A stretch of 5,468 nucleotides of DNA, taken from assembly GCA_900758895.1 (NCBI GenBank), contig CAAETG010000049.1, positions 1 through 5,468 of the forward strand. Direction: 5' to 3'. Shown piece after piece: positions 4,447-5,468 of the stretch (position 1 is the stretch's first letter; each line of letters begins with the position of its first letter). The DNA is from Bacilli bacterium. Its GTDB lineage: Bacteria; Bacillota_I; Bacilli_A; RF39; UBA660. The notes below the pieces were generated by a model. It did not search any database, was not told the DNA's origin, and was given only the letters and a program-made list of their open reading frames with translations. The translations under genes and the position numbers were made by a program.

Positions 4447-4704
4447 ATGGCAAAATCTAAATTGGTACAAGCAAATGAAAAGATCGCGGATACTGTTACT
4501 ACTGAATTTAAAAAAATGAGTGATGGTGTTGTAAGTGGTTATCAAAAGATTGAGGATGTAGTTGTTGGAGGATACACTAAAATTGAAGATAAATTTGTAG
4601 ATCAATTTTTAACAAAAGATGGCGAGACTGTTGAAGAGGCTAAAGCCAGACTTAAAAAAGAAGAGAAAAAAAGAGAAGAAGAACAAAGCAAAGTAATTCG
4701 ATAA
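4447..4704 (+). CDS. Small protein of amphipathic 11-residue repeats
   Basis: The 85-residue product has no signal peptide or membrane span. Residues 12-55 are four tandem 11-mers: KIADTVTTEFK, KMSDGVVSGYQ, KIEDVVVGGYT, KIEDKFVDQFL (pattern K-[IM]-x-D-x-[VF]-x-x-x-[YF]-x). Eleven residues make about three helical turns, so the hydrophobic positions would line one face of a long amphipathic helix. The C-terminus (EEAKARLKKEEKKREEEQSK) is a highly charged helix. Similar small proteins with repeated 'VVGGYxKIED' are, as I recall, common and uncharacterised in Bacillota. ATG 4447 has a near-perfect AAGGAGGTG site (4433-4441). It is the first gene opposite tetR and lies upstream of a 4-TM protein and cardiolipin synthase, so peripheral membrane binding is a reasonable inference. 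Confidence 0.85.
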   Translation: MAKSKLVQANEKIADTVTTEFKKMSDGVVSGYQKIEDVVVGGYTKIEDKFVDQFLTKDGETVEEAKARLKKEEKKREEEQSKVIR

Positions 4705-4759
4705 TATAAGTTTAAAGAATGAAAATTAAAATTTGATACATGATAAAAAGGAGAGAACA

Positions 4760-5161
4760 ATGAAAAAAGATACATTATTAGAAATTATTTTAGGGACTAT
4801 TGGAGGACTTATTTTTGCAGTTGGTATGTGTATGTGTTTGATACCAGAATGGAATTTATTTAGTGCTGGAGTCGTTGTTGCCATTGCTGGTTTTATCATC
4901 TTGCTTTGCATTATACCAGTATATCGAAAGAGTCACCCTAGAAAGGAACATGCTCCTATTAATTGGGGAATTGTTCTTACTTGGGTTATTGGTGTAGTTG
5001 GTGCCTTAGTTATGGGATTCGGTATGAGCAGAGTTATGGTTGATGGAGCTAGTAGTAGTGATATGCTTGTAGGTATTATCGTTGGTGTTGTAGGCTTACT
5101 TATCTGTGTTCTTAATTATCCAATTTATTCTTATTTAAAAGCAAGTAAAAGTAAAAATTAG
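4760..5161 (+). CDS. Four-TM membrane protein with internal duplication
   Basis: The 133-residue protein has four hydrophobic helices (about 7-27, 34-55, 68-89, 102-123). The two halves resemble each other: GGLIFAVGMCMCLI and GVVVAIAGFIILLCIIPVY in the first match GALVMGFGMSRVMV and GIIVGVVGLLICVLNYPIY in the second. This points to duplication of a two-helix unit, with a basic cytoplasmic loop (YRKSHPRKEH) between halves. No transport or catalytic motif is recognised. ATG 4760 is chosen because GGAG (4750-4753) is six bases upstream; a TTG at 4733 in the same frame lacks a ribosome site. The gene is 55 bases after the 11-mer-repeat gene with no terminator between, so the two are probably co-transcribed. 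Glycine-rich helices suggest tight packing. Function unknown. Confidence 0.88.
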   Translation: MKKDTLLEIILGTIGGLIFAVGMCMCLIPEWNLFSAGVVVAIAGFIILLCIIPVYRKSHPRKEHAPINWGIVLTWVIGVVGALVMGFGMSRVMVDGASSSDMLVGIIVGVVGLLICVLNYPIYSYLKASKSKN

Positions 5162-5183
5162 AAAGGTGATTCTTTCTAATTTT
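5154..5183 (+). terminator. 12-bp hairpin between the 4-TM gene and cardiolipin synthase
   Basis: AAAATTAGAAAG (5154-5165) pairs perfectly with CTTTCTAATTTT (5172-5183) around a 6-base loop; the TAG stop is in the left arm. The T-run is only four bases and is inside the stem, so termination may be partial. The next gene's ribosome site begins six bases later, so it could also be a processing or attenuation hairpin. Confidence 0.45.
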
Positions 5184-5200
5184 GCTATGGGAGGAATTTT

Positions 5201-5468
5201 ATGAAGAAGATGATTCAAGTAATTGATAAAAATAATCAGATTGCCTTAAAAGAAGTAAATTATATTCCTTTTCGGTTTATTTTAGCAATGATGCTTATTT
5301 TACTTGAAACAGCACTTGTTATTATTGCTACAATTTTATGTACCATCTATATTCCTTACTTTTATCTTGCTCTTTATTTAACCGAAATCTTTTGTGTTTT
5401 ATCAATTATTAATTCTCATGATAATCCTGACTATAAAATTCCTTGGCTTATTTTAGTTCTCATTGTAC
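5201..5468 (+). CDS. cls: Cardiolipin synthase, N-terminal part (cut by window edge)
   Basis: The 89 residues seen match the N-terminal membrane region (PLDc_N) of bacterial cardiolipin synthases: two hydrophobic helices (about 24-47 and 51-70), then the hallmark NSHDNPDYKIPWLILVL (71-87), equivalent to the family's 'NPxYKxxWxxxxxLP'. The full enzyme (usually about 480-520 residues) is a phospholipase-D-type transferase that joins two phosphatidylglycerol molecules into cardiolipin and glycerol at the cytoplasmic membrane. The two HKD catalytic motifs would lie beyond the right edge, so activity cannot be confirmed. ATG 5201 has GGAGG (5190-5194) six bases upstream. The gene is 39 bases after the 4-TM gene, separated by a hairpin; no separate promoter is obvious, so read-through from the upstream genes is likely. 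Confidence 0.85.
   Translation, partial: MKKMIQVIDKNNQIALKEVNYIPFRFILAMMLILLETALVIIATILCTIYIPYFYLALYLTEIFCVLSIINSHDNPDYKIPWLILVLIV

Noticed and set aside
4408..4605. Minus-strand ORF of 65 codons over the 11-mer-repeat gene
   Set aside because: It is antisense to the repeat gene, and its apparent pattern is a mirror of the repeats.
4480..4611. DNA-level tandem repeat or CRISPR-like array
   Set aside because: The 33-base periodicity is visible mainly at protein level; the DNA copies diverge and there are no spacers.
4733..4759. TTG start extending the 4-TM protein by nine residues
   Set aside because: The extension contains the ribosome site for ATG 4760 and has no site of its own.
4726..4911. 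Minus-strand ORF of 61 codons over the 4-TM gene
   Set aside because: It is a shadow of a membrane protein gene with a good ribosome site on the plus strand.
1..5468. Mollicute-type code (TGA as Trp)
   Set aside because: TGA ends several complete genes at the expected family length and Trp positions use TGG.
1..5468. tRNA, rRNA, insertion sequence, prophage or toxin-antitoxin system
   Set aside because: No tRNA/rRNA-like stretch, transposase, phage structural gene or toxin family is seen; the XRE proteins are much larger than antitoxins and are membrane anchored.

Overview
This AT-rich window (low G+C by eye, not computed) looks like chromosomal DNA of a low-GC Gram-positive (Bacillota), probably a gut Erysipelotrichia- or Clostridia-like bacterium. 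The reasons are near-consensus GGAGG ribosome sites before almost every gene, frequent GTG/TTG starts, extended -10 promoters (TGaTATAAT) and protein families typical of that group. TGA acts as a stop and Trp is TGG, so the code is the standard bacterial one, not a Mycoplasma-type code. Genus assignment is inference.

Region 1 (1-850): an extended -10 promoter at the left edge drives three tightly packed small genes. These are a 2-TM protein (62-262), a 4-TM protein starting with TTG (267-671), and a 53-residue soluble protein resembling DUF4177 (664-825) that overlaps the previous gene by 8 bases. A perfect 10-bp hairpin follows.

Region 2 (851-2440): two separately transcribed membrane-anchored XRE regulators (911-1624 and 1739-2416). 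Each has a cytoplasmic helix-turn-helix, one or three membrane helices and a predicted extracytoplasmic C-terminal domain with exactly two cysteines. Each is followed by its own hairpin terminator.

Region 3 (2441-3806): a second extended -10 promoter, sharing a 14-base block with the first, precedes a three-gene operon: a zinc-ribbon membrane protein, a small alpha/beta hydrolase and an antibiotic-biosynthesis-monooxygenase (ABM) domain protein. It ends in a bidirectional terminator that contains the stop codons of both converging genes.

Region 4 (3792-5468): a TetR-family regulator on the minus strand is divergent from an 85-residue protein built of 11-residue amphipathic repeats, a 4-TM protein with an internal duplication, and the N-terminus of a cardiolipin synthase cut by the window edge. 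The divergent promoters face each other with overlapping -10 boxes, and a dyad overlaps the tetR -35. This suggests autoregulation and control of a membrane-related module. The module interpretation (membrane or envelope homeostasis) is inference.

No RNA gene, insertion sequence, CRISPR array, phage gene or attachment site was seen. No gap between genes exceeds about 120 bases. Nothing here is clearly a new system. The best lead is the TetR / 11-mer-repeat protein / duplicated 4-TM / cardiolipin synthase cluster.
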